Below, piece after piece: positions 35,046 to 48,597 of a stretch of DNA of 64,000 nucleotides. Made by a program: the position numbers and the translations under genes. The DNA is taken from NCBI RefSeq assembly GCF_001425265.1, contig NZ_LMEC01000001.1:578036-642035 (forward strand). The letters are read 5' to 3'. This stretch comes from Massilia sp. Root418 (lineage in GTDB: Bacteria; Pseudomonadota; Gammaproteobacteria; Burkholderiales; Burkholderiaceae_D). The notes beneath the pieces were generated by a model that saw nothing but the letters and a program-made list of their open reading frames with translations, ran no database searches and had not been told where the DNA came from. Within the stretch, counting starts at the first letter, position 1. Each line of letters starts with the position of its first letter.

Positions 35046-36152
35046 ATGAAAACTCCAACAAGAGCTTGGCACGCGGTCCTGGCCGCGGCGCTGCTCGCCT
35101 CCGCCGCTCCGCAGGCGCGGGCGGACGTCACCGTCCTCAACGCCGGGTTTGACGATGTCGGCGCGCTGGGCGGCTGGCTGTTCGTCAACCAGAGCACACC
35201 GCCCGGTTCGCTCTGGTTCCAGGGCAACGCCGGCATCTTCCCCGCGCAGGCCGGCGGTGCCGACGCCTATATAGCAGCCAACTACCTCAGTGCGGCCCAG
35301 GGCAACGGGACCATCGATAACTGGCTGATCACGCCGGAACTGAGCCTGCCGGGAACGGCCACCCTCAGCTTCTATACCCGCAGCGCCGCCACACCAGGCT
35401 TCAGCGACCACCTGGAGGTACGCTACTCCACCGGCGGCTCGTCCATCAGCGACTTCAGCAACGTGCTGCTGACCGTGGGCGGCGGCGGGCCCTACCCGGC
35501 CGACTGGCGGCAATACACCCTGACCGCCGACCCCGGCTCCACCGTCCGCTTTGCCTTCCGCTACACCGGCCCGGCGGCCAACGCCGAATACATCGGGCTG
35601 GACACGGTAGTGGTCAATGCCGTGCCGGAGCCGTCGGCATGGCTGATGGTGGCGGCCGGCCTGCTGCTGGTGCTGTGGCGCGCCCGGCGCCGTCCCGGTC
35701 CGGCGCGGCCGGCGGCCGGGGCGTACTGCGCCGCCCCGGGTGGCCCCGCAAGACATGGCGCAGGGATGCGCAACGGCGGCTGGCTCGCCGCCGCAGCCAT
35801 GCTTGCCTGCGCGCAGGGGGCCGCGGCGGCAGGACAGGACGGCATGATACTGGTGCGCGATGCCGAAACCGGCACCCTGCGTCCGCCAACCGCCGCCGAA
35901 CACGCGGCCCTGCGGTCGCAACAGGGGCGCCCGCCCACGGTGGCGCCGCAGGTCTACCAGCGCCCGGACGGTACACGCCAGTCGCGTGTGAACAGCCGCC
36001 AGATCTACGCCGTGGCCACGCGCGGCGCGGACGGCACGCTGGCCAGCACCTGCGTGCAGGGCGAGCAGGCTGCCGAAGCCGCCCTGCGCCAGGAACGCTT
36101 CCGCACCCAGGTGGGCGCCGCCAGCGAGGAGCACAGCCATGAACGCCACTAA
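35046..36152 (+). CDS. PEP-CTERM choice-of-anchor J protein fused to a post-PEP-CTERM-type secreted protein
   Basis: A 368-residue reading frame that looks like two proteins joined. Residues 1-26 form a signal peptide; 27-190 an adhesin-like beta domain of the choice-of-anchor type; 193-216 a complete PEP-CTERM sorting signal (VPEPSAW, a membrane segment, then RARRR). Such signals normally end the protein and are cut by exosortase. Here the frame continues through an Ala/Pro/Gly linker into a second signal peptide at M241 (35766) and a ~128-residue domain (MILVRDAETGTLRPP) resembling the post-PEP-CTERM family. Either a stop was lost or the second protein is made separately from 35766. AAGGAG at 35032-35037 supports the first start. 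The metalloprotease gene overlaps by 14 bases. Confidence 0.8.
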   Translation: MKTPTRAWHAVLAAALLASAAPQARADVTVLNAGFDDVGALGGWLFVNQSTPPGSLWFQGNAGIFPAQAGGADAYIAANYLSAAQGNGTIDNWLITPELSLPGTATLSFYTRSAATPGFSDHLEVRYSTGGSSISDFSNVLLTVGGGGPYPADWRQYTLTADPGSTVRFAFRYTGPAANAEYIGLDTVVVNAVPEPSAWLMVAAGLLLVLWRARRRPGPARPAAGAYCAAPGGPARHGAGMRNGGWLAAAAMLACAQGAAAAGQDGMILVRDAETGTLRPPTAAEHAALRSQQGRPPTVAPQVYQRPDGTRQSRVNSRQIYAVATRGADGTLASTCVQGEQAAEAALRQERFRTQVGAASEEHSHERH

Positions 36153-37611
36153 CGCCACTAACGCCACCGCTGCCATCGGCCGCTGCACCGGACGTGCCCT
36201 CCGTTCGGCCATGGCCGCCCTCCTGCTGGCCTGCGCTGGCCTGGGCGATGCCTGGGCCTCCGTGCCCATCGTCATCATTGTCGGCGACGGCCCCGGCGAA
36301 GGCTTCAACGACCCCACGCCGGCAGCGCCGGTGGGCGGCAACGCCGGCACCACGCTGGGCGAACAGCGCCTGATCGCCTTTGCCTACGCCGCCAACCTGT
36401 GGGGCAGCAAACTCGACAGCACGGTGCCGATCCGCATCCTGGCCGCCTTCGACCCGCTGCCGTGCAGCGCCAACAGCGGTGTGCTGGGTTCGGCGGGCGC
36501 CTGGGACGTGTTTTCAGACTTCCCAGGCGCGCCCAGGCCGAACACCTGGTATCCGGCCGCGCTGGCCAACAAGCTGCGCGGCGCCGACCTGTCGGCACCG
36601 TCGGACCCGCATATCGGCGCCACCTTCAATTCGCGCCTGGGCCTGGCGCCGGACTGCCTGCCCGGCGGCGGCTTCTACCTTGGCCTGGACCGCAACTTCG
36701 GCAGCGGCACCGACCTCGTCACCGTGCTGCTGCACGAAATGGCGCATGGCCTGGGCTTCCAGACCTTCACCGACGAGGCCAACGGCCAGTATTACGCCGG
36801 CGTGCCGTCGATCTGGGACCACTACCTGCTGGACAACCGCCTGGAACATGAATGGGTGGAGCTGACGCCGGCCCAGCGCGCCGCCTCGGCCATCAGCAAC
36901 AACGGCCTGTCGTGGAACGGCCCGCTGGTCACCGCGGCCGTGCCCAGCGTACTGGACCCGGTGTCCCGCCTCATCGTTGGCGGCCCGGCCGCCGGACCGG
37001 CCGCGCGCGAGTACCCGGTGGGCGACGCCTCGTTCGGCCCGCCCCTGGCCAACCCGCCGCTGACGGGCCAGATCATGCCGGTGGTGGACCAGCCGGACGG
37101 ACGGGGCCTGGCCTGCGATCCGCTGGCCCCGCTCAATGCGCTGGCGGTGTACGGCAACGTGGCGCTGGTGGACCGGGGTGACTGCACCTTTGTCCAGAAG
37201 GCGCTCAACGTGCAGTACGCCGGCGCCATCGCCATGATCGTGGTGGACAACACGCCCGGACCGCTGACCGGACTGGGCGGCGCCGATCCCCTCATCACCA
37301 TCCCGGCCGTACGCGTGACGCAGGACGACGGCAACGCCATCCGCGCCCAGCTCCAGCGCCGCTCGCGCACCCGCTCCGGCGTGACGGCCAGCCTGGGCGT
37401 GGACCCGCAGAAGCTGGCCGGGACGGACGCCGAACGGCGCATCCTCATGTACGCGCCCGATCCGCTGCAGTCCGGCTCGTCCGTGTCGCACTACAGCACG
37501 GCGGCCAAGCCCAACCAGCTGATGGAACCGGCCATCAACGGCGACCTCACGCATGACGTGGCGCCGCCGCGCGACCTCACCTTGCCGCTGCTGAAGGACA
37601 TCGGCTGGTAA
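36139..37611 (+). CDS. Secreted PA-domain zinc metalloprotease-like protein
   Basis: A 490-residue exported protein (signal peptide about 20-41 after an Asn-Ala-Thr repeat). A zinc-binding HEMAHGLGF (199-207) gives two His ligands and the catalytic Glu; the metzincin third His, expected at 209, is Thr, so the third ligand must come from elsewhere or is lost. A PA (protease-associated) domain follows about 310-405 (VALVDRGDCTFVQKA, AMIVVDN), and the C-terminus has MEPAINGD and a DIGW ending common in these proteins. It overlaps the PEP-CTERM gene and is probably its operon partner, with a role in processing surface proteins inferred. Confidence 0.85.
   Translation: MNATNATNATAAIGRCTGRALRSAMAALLLACAGLGDAWASVPIVIIVGDGPGEGFNDPTPAAPVGGNAGTTLGEQRLIAFAYAANLWGSKLDSTVPIRILAAFDPLPCSANSGVLGSAGAWDVFSDFPGAPRPNTWYPAALANKLRGADLSAPSDPHIGATFNSRLGLAPDCLPGGGFYLGLDRNFGSGTDLVTVLLHEMAHGLGFQTFTDEANGQYYAGVPSIWDHYLLDNRLEHEWVELTPAQRAASAISNNGLSWNGPLVTAAVPSVLDPVSRLIVGGPAAGPAAREYPVGDASFGPPLANPPLTGQIMPVVDQPDGRGLACDPLAPLNALAVYGNVALVDRGDCTFVQKALNVQYAGAIAMIVVDNTPGPLTGLGGADPLITIPAVRVTQDDGNAIRAQLQRRSRTRSGVTASLGVDPQKLAGTDAERRILMYAPDPLQSGSSVSHYSTAAKPNQLMEPAINGDLTHDVAPPRDLTLPLLKDIGW
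36142..36168 (+). repeat. Three tandem 9-bp units AACGCCACT
   Basis: Units at 36142, 36151 and 36160 (the last ends ACC) encode NAT-NAT-NAT at the N-terminus of the metalloprotease, before the signal peptide. Confidence 0.8.
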
Positions 37612-37669
37612 AAATGGTAGGCAAGCCGGGCGCCATCGGTTCTAATGGCAGTTTTATTTCCCGGCTTCC

Positions 37670-38530
37670 ATGTCCTTGCCCAGCGCCCTGTTCAAACTGC
37701 ACGCCGCTGCCCTGCTGTTCGGCAGCACCGCACTGTTTGGCCACGCCATGCGCGCCAGCCCGGTCATGATCGTGCTGGGCCGCACCGGCTTTGCCGTGCT
37801 GGCGCTCGGCCTGTTCGCGTGCTACAGCCGGCGCGCGCCGTGGCAGGGCCTGGCGCCGCGCGATATAGCCAGGCTGATGGCGGCCGGCGTAGTGCTGGCG
37901 CTGCACTGGGTTACCTTCTTCCTGGCCGTACGCAGCGGTGGCGTGGCGCTGGCCACGCTGGGCTTTGCCTCCTTCCCGGTATTCGTGGCGCTGCTGGAAC
38001 TGGCCGTGCTCGGCGAACGCATGCGGCGCAAGGACGGCGCCGTGCTGGTCCTGGTGCTGGCGGGGCTGGTGCTGATCACGCCCGCATTCGATCTGCGCAA
38101 CGCCTCCACGGCCGGCCTGCTGTGGGGCATCCTGTCCGGCGCCATCTACGCCGCCATTGCCGTGTTCAACCGCTACCTGTCCAATGCGGCCAGCAGCACG
38201 CAATCCTGCTGGTGGCAATGCCTGGCGGCGGCCTGCGTGCTGGCGCCCTTCGGCTGGCGCGAAGCGGCCGCGCTGCCTGCCGGCGAATGGCTGCTGCTGG
38301 CCTGCCTGGGCGCGGTATGCACCGGGCTGGCCTACACCATGCTGATCCATGCGCTGGAACAGGTAAAGGCGCAGACGGCCGCCATCGTCATCTGCATGGA
38401 GCCGGTATATGCGATCGCCCTGGCCTGGCTGGTGTTCGGCACCGCGCCGGGCGCCACCGTGCTGCTGGGCGGGTCTCTGGTGATCGGCGCGGTGATGCTG
38501 TCAACATTGCAGACTGGGAAGGCGGCCTGA
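37670..38530 (+). CDS. EamA/DMT family transporter
   Basis: A 286-residue inner-membrane protein with about ten membrane segments in two EamA repeats (for example WVTFFLAVRSGGVALATLGF and ALEQVKAQTAAIVICMEPVY). DMT-family members export amino acids and related metabolites; the substrate is not known. Single gene. Confidence 0.9.
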   Translation: MSLPSALFKLHAAALLFGSTALFGHAMRASPVMIVLGRTGFAVLALGLFACYSRRAPWQGLAPRDIARLMAAGVVLALHWVTFFLAVRSGGVALATLGFASFPVFVALLELAVLGERMRRKDGAVLVLVLAGLVLITPAFDLRNASTAGLLWGILSGAIYAAIAVFNRYLSNAASSTQSCWWQCLAAACVLAPFGWREAAALPAGEWLLLACLGAVCTGLAYTMLIHALEQVKAQTAAIVICMEPVYAIALAWLVFGTAPGATVLLGGSLVIGAVMLSTLQTGKAA

Positions 38531-38570
38531 GTGATAAAATATTGTTTATTCACTACGACTCCTTCGGACC

Positions 38571-39245
38571 ATGGCTAAAAATCGGACGCTGCTGCCCGGC
38601 ATTGCTGTCTCGCTGCTCCTGCACGCGGGGCTGATCGCCCTGTGGTCGGCGCCGAAGCGGCCCGCGCCGCAGCCCGAGGGCCGCCGCATGATGGTCTGGC
38701 TCACGCCAGCCTCGCCACCGGCCTCGCCTGCCGGGCTTGCGCCAATGCCGGCGCCAGTCCCGTCTCCGCCGGACACGGCGCTCACACGCCCGCGCCAGAT
38801 CCGGCCGCCGGTGCACCCCGAACGGCCGGCGGGCCTGGCCCGGCAGCCTGTCCAGGACACGCCGCCTGCCGTAGCGGAGCCGGCAAGTATGAGCGCCGCC
38901 CTGCCAGCCCCGGCTTCCGCGCCCGCCGCCGCGCAGGCGGCGCTGCCGGCCGATCCCTTCGCCGCCGCCCCTGCCCCGGCCCCGGGCAAGTTCGACGTGA
39001 ACGCCGCCATGAAGTCGGCGCGCAAGCTGGCCACCGCAAAGTCCACCAAGGACGATCCCGCCGTAGCGCAGATTTACGACAAGCCGCTGTACGGCCCGCC
39101 GTCGGACACCCCGCTGGGGAAATCCGTGGCCAATACCGCCCGCGCCGACTGCAAGAACGTGGCCGCCGGCACCGGCCTGCTGGCGCTGGTGATCTTGCCG
39201 GTGATGATACTGACCGACAAAAAAGACTCCGGCTGCAAATGGTAA
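38571..39245 (+). CDS. Membrane-anchored proline-rich protein of TonB-like layout, function unknown
   Basis: A 224-residue protein. Residues 8-27 form a single N-terminal membrane anchor (LLPGIAVSLLLHAGLIALWS) in the style of TonB and TolA, including the SLLLH segment with the His that TonB uses. A Pro/Ala-rich spacer (30-140) follows, then a short C-terminal domain (about 140-224) with a second hydrophobic segment (AAGTGLLALVILPVMIL). That domain does not look like the TonB C-terminal fold. No ExbB or ExbD genes are next to it. It is not a standard TonB. Confidence 0.75.
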   Translation: MAKNRTLLPGIAVSLLLHAGLIALWSAPKRPAPQPEGRRMMVWLTPASPPASPAGLAPMPAPVPSPPDTALTRPRQIRPPVHPERPAGLARQPVQDTPPAVAEPASMSAALPAPASAPAAAQAALPADPFAAAPAPAPGKFDVNAAMKSARKLATAKSTKDDPAVAQIYDKPLYGPPSDTPLGKSVANTARADCKNVAAGTGLLALVILPVMILTDKKDSGCKW

Positions 39246-39302
39246 GCTACGGTGGTCTATACAACGGCGGCAACAAGATGATTTTGAGCAATAGCCTCTG
39301 CC

Positions 39303-40316
39303 GTGGTACATTTTTGTTCAGAACAATCCACTCGCCGGTACGACCACCCCTTGCCTGACCTGTACTCCAGACACCGACGTACGCTGATCTCCCTGCTGCC
39401 GGCCCTCTCCGCCGCGCTGCTGTGCGAACGCGCGCTGGCCGCACCGGCGCCGGCGCCGGACGCGATCGCGGTCATCTATCCGGACATCGGCCAGCCGCAC
39501 CGCAAGATCTTTACCGAAATCATCGAAGGCATCGAGGAGCAGGCCAAGCTGCGCGTGCGCGGCTACCCGGTGGCCGCCAACGCCGACTTCGCCGAACTGC
39601 AAGCCACGCTCAAGCGCAACGGCGGCAAAGTGGTGATCGCACTGGGCCGCCAGGGCCTGCAGGCCGCCAGCGCCTTCGACGGTTCCACCGGGGTGGTGGT
39701 GGGCGGCGTGAGTTCGGCGCCGGACGGCGAGCGCCTGCGCGGCATCACCCTGCTGCCCGACCCGGCCCTGCTGTTCAGCTACCTGAAAAGCATGATGCCG
39801 CACGTGCGGCGCGTGATCGTGGTCTATAGCCCGCAGGCCAGCGCCGGCATGATACGGCTGGCCAGGGACGCCGCGCGCAGCCATGCGCTGGAACTGGTGG
39901 CCCTGGAGGCGCCCGACCTGGCCGCCGCCGCGCGCCGCTATGAAAGCGCCTTGGCGTCGGCGGACGGCCGCTCCGACGCGCTATGGCTGCCGCCCGACCC
40001 GGTCACCGTGGACGAGCAGACCATCGTGCCGCTGGTGCTGAAGGAGTCGTGGAACCGCAACGTGCCGATCTTCTCCAGCAGCATCCTGCATGTGAAGAAA
40101 GGCGCGCTGTTCGCGCTCTACCCCAACAATTTCGAGCTGGGGCGGGACTTGGCCACCCTGGCGATCGGCGTGCTCAACGGCGACAATCCGCGCCTCGGCA
40201 TGGCCCCGCTGCGCGCCGTGCGTACCGCCTTCAACTGGCGCTCGGCCAGCCACTTCGGCCTGTCCGTTGCCCTCGGACAACAGCGCACTTATGACGCGAT
40301 TTTCCCGGAACCGTGA
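39303..40316 (+). CDS. PF04392-type periplasmic substrate-binding protein A
   Basis: About 337 residues with a signal peptide (ending ALAAP) and the pattern of the ABC_sub_bind (PF04392, TrpX-like) family: IAVIYPDIG, FTEIIEGIEEQAKLRV, VVIALGRQGLQAA, ILHVKKGALFAL. These usually bind amino acids or related small molecules. There is no permease or ATPase next to it, so it may act as a sensor partner rather than a transporter. It is a paralogue of the next gene. The start is uncertain: GTG at 39303 or TTG at 39351. Confidence 0.8.
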   Translation: MVHFCSEQSTRRYDHPLPDLYSRHRRTLISLLPALSAALLCERALAAPAPAPDAIAVIYPDIGQPHRKIFTEIIEGIEEQAKLRVRGYPVAANADFAELQATLKRNGGKVVIALGRQGLQAASAFDGSTGVVVGGVSSAPDGERLRGITLLPDPALLFSYLKSMMPHVRRVIVVYSPQASAGMIRLARDAARSHALELVALEAPDLAAAARRYESALASADGRSDALWLPPDPVTVDEQTIVPLVLKESWNRNVPIFSSSILHVKKGALFALYPNNFELGRDLATLAIGVLNGDNPRLGMAPLRAVRTAFNWRSASHFGLSVALGQQRTYDAIFPEP

Positions 40317-40498
40317 TAGCTACAGGGCCCGCTGCCCAGCCAGCGCAAATTAATGTTTTCGAGATGTAAATTGTTTCCTTGAGAAATTAAATTTCTTTCT
40401 AATCCACCAAGTAAGTGGAATATACTACCGGCAGTAATTTGGCCGTTGCATGGCGCTGGCTGTTTGAGATCTGCGCCGGGGCCGCACCGGATAGCATA
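40317..40498 (+). promoter_or_regulatory. AT-rich spacer between the two binding-protein genes
   Basis: 182 bases of lower GC than the neighbours. It contains a palindrome GAAATT-A-AATTTC (40383-40395) and a -10-like TATACT (40421-40426) without a good -35. A separate promoter for the second binding protein and the hybrid kinase is likely. Confidence 0.4.
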
Positions 40499-41701
40499 AT
40501 GATTAAATTGACAATTCACGCCAGCCGCCGCCTGCGCGCCAGCGCTGCGCTGCTGCTGGCGCTCGGCAGTTGCCTTGCCGCGCCGGCCGCCAACGCCGCG
40601 CGGGACGAGGCCGACAGCTACATCGAACTCCCGGGCGCCGGCGCCGACGCGCGCAGCACCGTGAGCGAGGTGATGGCGCGCATCGAGTCGGGCAGCACGC
40701 CGCCCCAGGGCCAGCGCGACCCGCAGCGCGAGCTCCCGCGCGACCTGCAACGGGACATCCAGCGCGGCTACATCCGCCCTGTCACCCTGGCCCAGCTGGA
40801 AGACCAGCTGCGCCGGCCCGAAGTCCAGGCGTCCATCGGCAAGGGCACCATCGCCGTGCTTTACCCCAACGTGGAGGCGCAGTTCCGCCACGCCTTCACC
40901 AGCATCATCCAGGGCATCGAGGAGCGCACCAAGCTGCGCGTGCGCAGCTACCCGGTCGATCCCAAGGTGGACGTGGCCGAACTGAATGCCACGCTCAAGC
41001 ACAACGGCACCAAGGTGGTGATCGCGCTGGGCCGCCAGGGCCTGAATGCGACTGCCGGCCTGGACCGGGAGATCACCGTGCTGGTCGGCGGCGTACTGCT
41101 GCTGTCGGACGCGGAAAACGTGGCCGGCATCAGTCTCACGCCCGATCCGGCCGTGCTGTTCGCCCGCTTGCGCTCGCTGCTGCCGGACCTGCGCCGCGTG
41201 GTGGTGGTGTACGACCCCGCCAAGAGCGACTGGCTGATCCGGCTGGCGCGCGACGCCGCCCGCGCCCAGGGCCTGGAGCTGGTGGCGCACGTGGCCACCG
41301 ACCTGGCCAAGGCGGCGCAACTGTATCCGCAAGTGATCGGCGCGGCCGACAACCGGCGCGACGCGCTGTGGCTGCCGCACGACAGCACCACCGTGGAGGA
41401 AAGCACCATCCTGCCGCTGGTGCTGCGCGAATCCTGGAACAGCGGCGTGCCGGTGTTCTCGTCGAATATGCTGCACGTGAAAAAAGGCGCGCTGTTCGCC
41501 ATGGCGCCGAACAATGTGGAACTGGGCCGCACGCTGGCCAGCTCCGCGCTGGGCGTGATTGCGGGCGACGGCAAGCGCCGCAGCCTGACGCCGCTGCGCG
41601 AGCTGCAGGCCGCCATCAACTTGCGCACCGCCAGCCACATGGGCCTGAACCTGGGCCACCAGCAGCAGCGCAATTTCGATTTCGTATTCCCGCAGCCTTG
41701 A
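40499..41701 (+). CDS. PF04392-type periplasmic substrate-binding protein B
   Basis: A 400-residue exported protein (signal peptide ending ANAA). It is a clear paralogue of the preceding gene (IAVLYPNVE, IIQGIEERTKLRVRSYP, VVIALGRQGLNATAG, MLHVKKGALFAM), with an additional ~75-residue N-terminal region of charged repeats (QRDPQRELPRDLQRDIQRG). It ends 33 bases before the hybrid kinase. A role as a periplasmic ligand sensor feeding the kinase is inferred from this order and from the absence of permease genes. Confidence 0.85.
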   Translation: MIKLTIHASRRLRASAALLLALGSCLAAPAANAARDEADSYIELPGAGADARSTVSEVMARIESGSTPPQGQRDPQRELPRDLQRDIQRGYIRPVTLAQLEDQLRRPEVQASIGKGTIAVLYPNVEAQFRHAFTSIIQGIEERTKLRVRSYPVDPKVDVAELNATLKHNGTKVVIALGRQGLNATAGLDREITVLVGGVLLLSDAENVAGISLTPDPAVLFARLRSLLPDLRRVVVVYDPAKSDWLIRLARDAARAQGLELVAHVATDLAKAAQLYPQVIGAADNRRDALWLPHDSTTVEESTILPLVLRESWNSGVPVFSSNMLHVKKGALFAMAPNNVELGRTLASSALGVIAGDGKRRSLTPLRELQAAINLRTASHMGLNLGHQQQRNFDFVFPQP

Positions 41702-41734
41702 CGATGTTTTTTTGCAGCCTTACTCCGGTGGACT

Positions 41735-46243
<4,509 letters not shown>

Positions 46244-46269
46244 GACCACAAATAGAAAAAGGGCCCGCC

Positions 46270-48399
46270 ATGCGCTTGTTGACCTGCCTGACCGCTGTCC
46301 TGTCCACTGCCGTGCTGGCCGCCCACGCCATGGCCGCCGGCCCGGCCGCCCGCGCTGCCACGGACCTGAGCGAGGAAGAAGAACTGGCCCTGGTCTACGG
46401 CGGCAAGGCCTCGGTCAGCATCGCCACCGGCAGCGCGCAGCCGCTGCGCCGCGCGCCGGCCGTGGCCACCGTCATCACCGCCGAGGACATTGCGGCCATC
46501 GGCGCGCACGACCTGGACCAGGTGCTGGAAACGGTGCCCGGCATGCACGTATCGCGCTCCGCCATCAACTACGAGCCGCTGTACATCGCGCGCGGCATCT
46601 ACAGCGTGAACAATCCGCAGATGCTGATGCTGCAGAACGGCGTGCCCATGACCACCCTGCTCACCGGCAGCCGCGGCACGCTGTGGGGCGGCTACCCGGT
46701 GGCGCACATTGCCCGCATCGAAATCATCCGCGGCCCCGGCTCGGCGCTGTATGGCGCCGACGCCTACAGCGGCGTGATCAACATCGTCACGAAGAACGCC
46801 GCCGACAGCCCCGGCACACAGGCCGGCGTTGCCGCCGGCTCGTTCCGAACGCGCGAAGCCTGGGTGCAGCACGGCGGCAGAACGGGGCCGCTGGAAGTGG
46901 GGGCCTATCTGCGCATAGGCGGCACGGACGGCTTCCGCTCACTGATCACGGCCGACGCCCAAAGCGCGCGCGACAAGCTTTTCGGAACCCATGCTTCGCT
47001 GGCCCCCGGGCCGGTCAACACCGGCTACGACGCCGTCGACGCCCTGCTCGACCTGGCCCTGCCGCAGTGGCCACAGTGGCGCCTGCGCGCCGGCTACCAG
47101 CTGCGCAACAACCTGGGCACCGGCGCCGGCGTGGCCTCGGCGCTGGACCCGGTTGGCAAGGAGCGCGGCGAGCGCATCCACGCCGACCTGGGCTGGACCG
47201 AGGCCGACTTCGGCACCGACTGGAGCTTGGGCGCCACCGCCAGCGTGCTGCAGTTCACCCAGCGCATCACCACCGATCTGCGCCTGTCGCCCCCCGGCAC
47301 GCGCTTCGCCACCGGCCTGTTCCCGGACGGCTTCATCGGCCACCCCGACACTTCCGAGCGCCAGATCCGCCTCTCGGCCTACGCGCTGTACCATGGCTGG
47401 AACGGCCACAAGCTGCGCCTCGGCCTGGGGCACGACGACCTGGACATGTACCACACGGCCACCTTCAAGAACTACATCTTCAACCGGGCCGGCGTGCCGG
47501 TGCCCACCGGCCCGGTGACCGACTACTCGCAGATCCAGCCCTTCCTGCTGCCGCAGCGGCGCACCGTGAGCTACCTCACGGCGCAGGACGAATGGCAGTT
47601 CGCGCGCGACTGGACCCTCACCGCGGGCGTGCGCCACGACCGCTATTCCGACTTCGGCGGCACCACCAATCCGCGCCTGGCCGTGGTGTGGGACGCGGCG
47701 CTGGACCTGACCGCCAAGCTGCTGTACGGCCGCGCCTTCCGTGCGCCCTCCTTCAACGAGGAATTCGGCATCAACAATCCGGTCCAGCGCGGCAATCCGG
47801 CGCTGCAGCCGGAGCGCATCGGCACCGTGGAAGCGGCGCTGGCATGGCAGGCCGCGCCGCCGCTGCAACTGAACCTGAACCTGTACCGCCACGCGATGCA
47901 GGACATCATCCGGGGCGTGCCCAACGCGCAGGCCGGCACCGGCGCCACCTTCCAGAACATCGGCAACCAGCACGGCAAGGGTCTGGAGCTGGAGGCGGTC
48001 TGGGACGCGGCCCGCGCGCTGCAGCTCACCGGCAGCTACGCCTACCAGCGCTCCATCGACACGGCCACCGGGCAGGACGCCGGCTACGCGCCGCGCCACC
48101 ACTTCTACGGCCGCCTGGAGTGGCGCCTGGACGGCATCGGCACCCTCAGCCCGCAGCTGAACCGGGTGGCCGACCGGCGCCGCGCGCGCGGCGACGCGCG
48201 TCCCAAGGTGCCGGACTACACCACCTTCGACCTGGCCTTCAGCAGCGGCCGCGTGCTGCGGCGCTGCGAACTGTCGCTGGCGCTGCGCAATGTCTTCAAC
48301 GCCGACGTGCGCGAGCCCAGCCTGGCGCCCGGCCTGATTCCGAACGACCTGCCGATGGCGCCGCGCGCCGTGTCCCTGCGGGCCGTGGTCACGCTGTAA
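46270..48399 (+). CDS. TonB-dependent receptor, first of two paralogues
   Basis: A 709-residue outer-membrane receptor with a signal peptide (about 1-30) and plug domain (about 55-175: AVATVITAEDIAAIGAHDL, QNGVPMTT, RIEIIRGPGSALYGADAYSG, VINIVTKN) and a barrel to the end (ending VVTL). It starts 26 bases after the hybrid kinase and so is likely in the same transcript. It shares long nearly identical stretches with the receptor at 52279 (for example GVRHDRYSDFGGTTNPR and DLTAKLLYGRAFRAP). Substrate unknown; the N-terminus carries an acidic SEEEELALVYGG segment found in both copies. Confidence 0.92.
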   Translation: MRLLTCLTAVLSTAVLAAHAMAAGPAARAATDLSEEEELALVYGGKASVSIATGSAQPLRRAPAVATVITAEDIAAIGAHDLDQVLETVPGMHVSRSAINYEPLYIARGIYSVNNPQMLMLQNGVPMTTLLTGSRGTLWGGYPVAHIARIEIIRGPGSALYGADAYSGVINIVTKNAADSPGTQAGVAAGSFRTREAWVQHGGRTGPLEVGAYLRIGGTDGFRSLITADAQSARDKLFGTHASLAPGPVNTGYDAVDALLDLALPQWPQWRLRAGYQLRNNLGTGAGVASALDPVGKERGERIHADLGWTEADFGTDWSLGATASVLQFTQRITTDLRLSPPGTRFATGLFPDGFIGHPDTSERQIRLSAYALYHGWNGHKLRLGLGHDDLDMYHTATFKNYIFNRAGVPVPTGPVTDYSQIQPFLLPQRRTVSYLTAQDEWQFARDWTLTAGVRHDRYSDFGGTTNPRLAVVWDAALDLTAKLLYGRAFRAPSFNEEFGINNPVQRGNPALQPERIGTVEAALAWQAAPPLQLNLNLYRHAMQDIIRGVPNAQAGTGATFQNIGNQHGKGLELEAVWDAARALQLTGSYAYQRSIDTATGQDAGYAPRHHFYGRLEWRLDGIGTLSPQLNRVADRRRARGDARPKVPDYTTFDLAFSSGRVLRRCELSLALRNVFNADVREPSLAPGLIPNDLPMAPRAVSLRAVVTL

Positions 48400-48413
48400 T
48401 TACATTACAGCAA

Positions 48414-48431
48414 CCCCTATTACGAAAGGGG
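48414..48431 (+). terminator. Weak hairpin after the first receptor gene
   Basis: CCCCT (48414-48418) and AGGGG (48427-48431) pair; a TTTT run follows only 11 bases later, so termination would be partial at best. Confidence 0.3.
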
Positions 48432-48488
48432 CAATAGAATATTTTCACTAATTCTCACCAAAACTCACACATTGCCTGATTTTTAAGC

Positions 48489-48573
48489 TATTATCTCGCG
48501 CTGCAACATTTATTGCCTTTTGGAACGCAATGTTGCAAAACTGCTAGTTAATATCGGCTTATCGGACAAGCCG
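48489..48573 (+). promoter_or_regulatory. Leader of the thiamine-enzyme operon with -10 box and two inverted repeats
   Basis: A -10-like TATTAT (48489-48494) is followed near the expected start of transcription by a 9-bp inverted repeat TGCAACATT (48502-48510) / AATGTTGCA (48529-48537) and then by a hairpin CGGCTT (48555-48560) / AAGCCG (48568-48573). The first could be an operator or an RNA stem; the second lies just upstream of the AGGAG ribosome site at 48588-48592. No known riboswitch pattern is recognised; it does not look like a TPP riboswitch. Confidence 0.5.
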
Positions 48574-48597
48574 ATTTCGCCCATATTAGGAGCTTAT

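Noticed and set aside
48489..48597. TPP riboswitch before the thiamine enzyme
   Set aside because: I saw inverted repeats but not the conserved THI-box elements.
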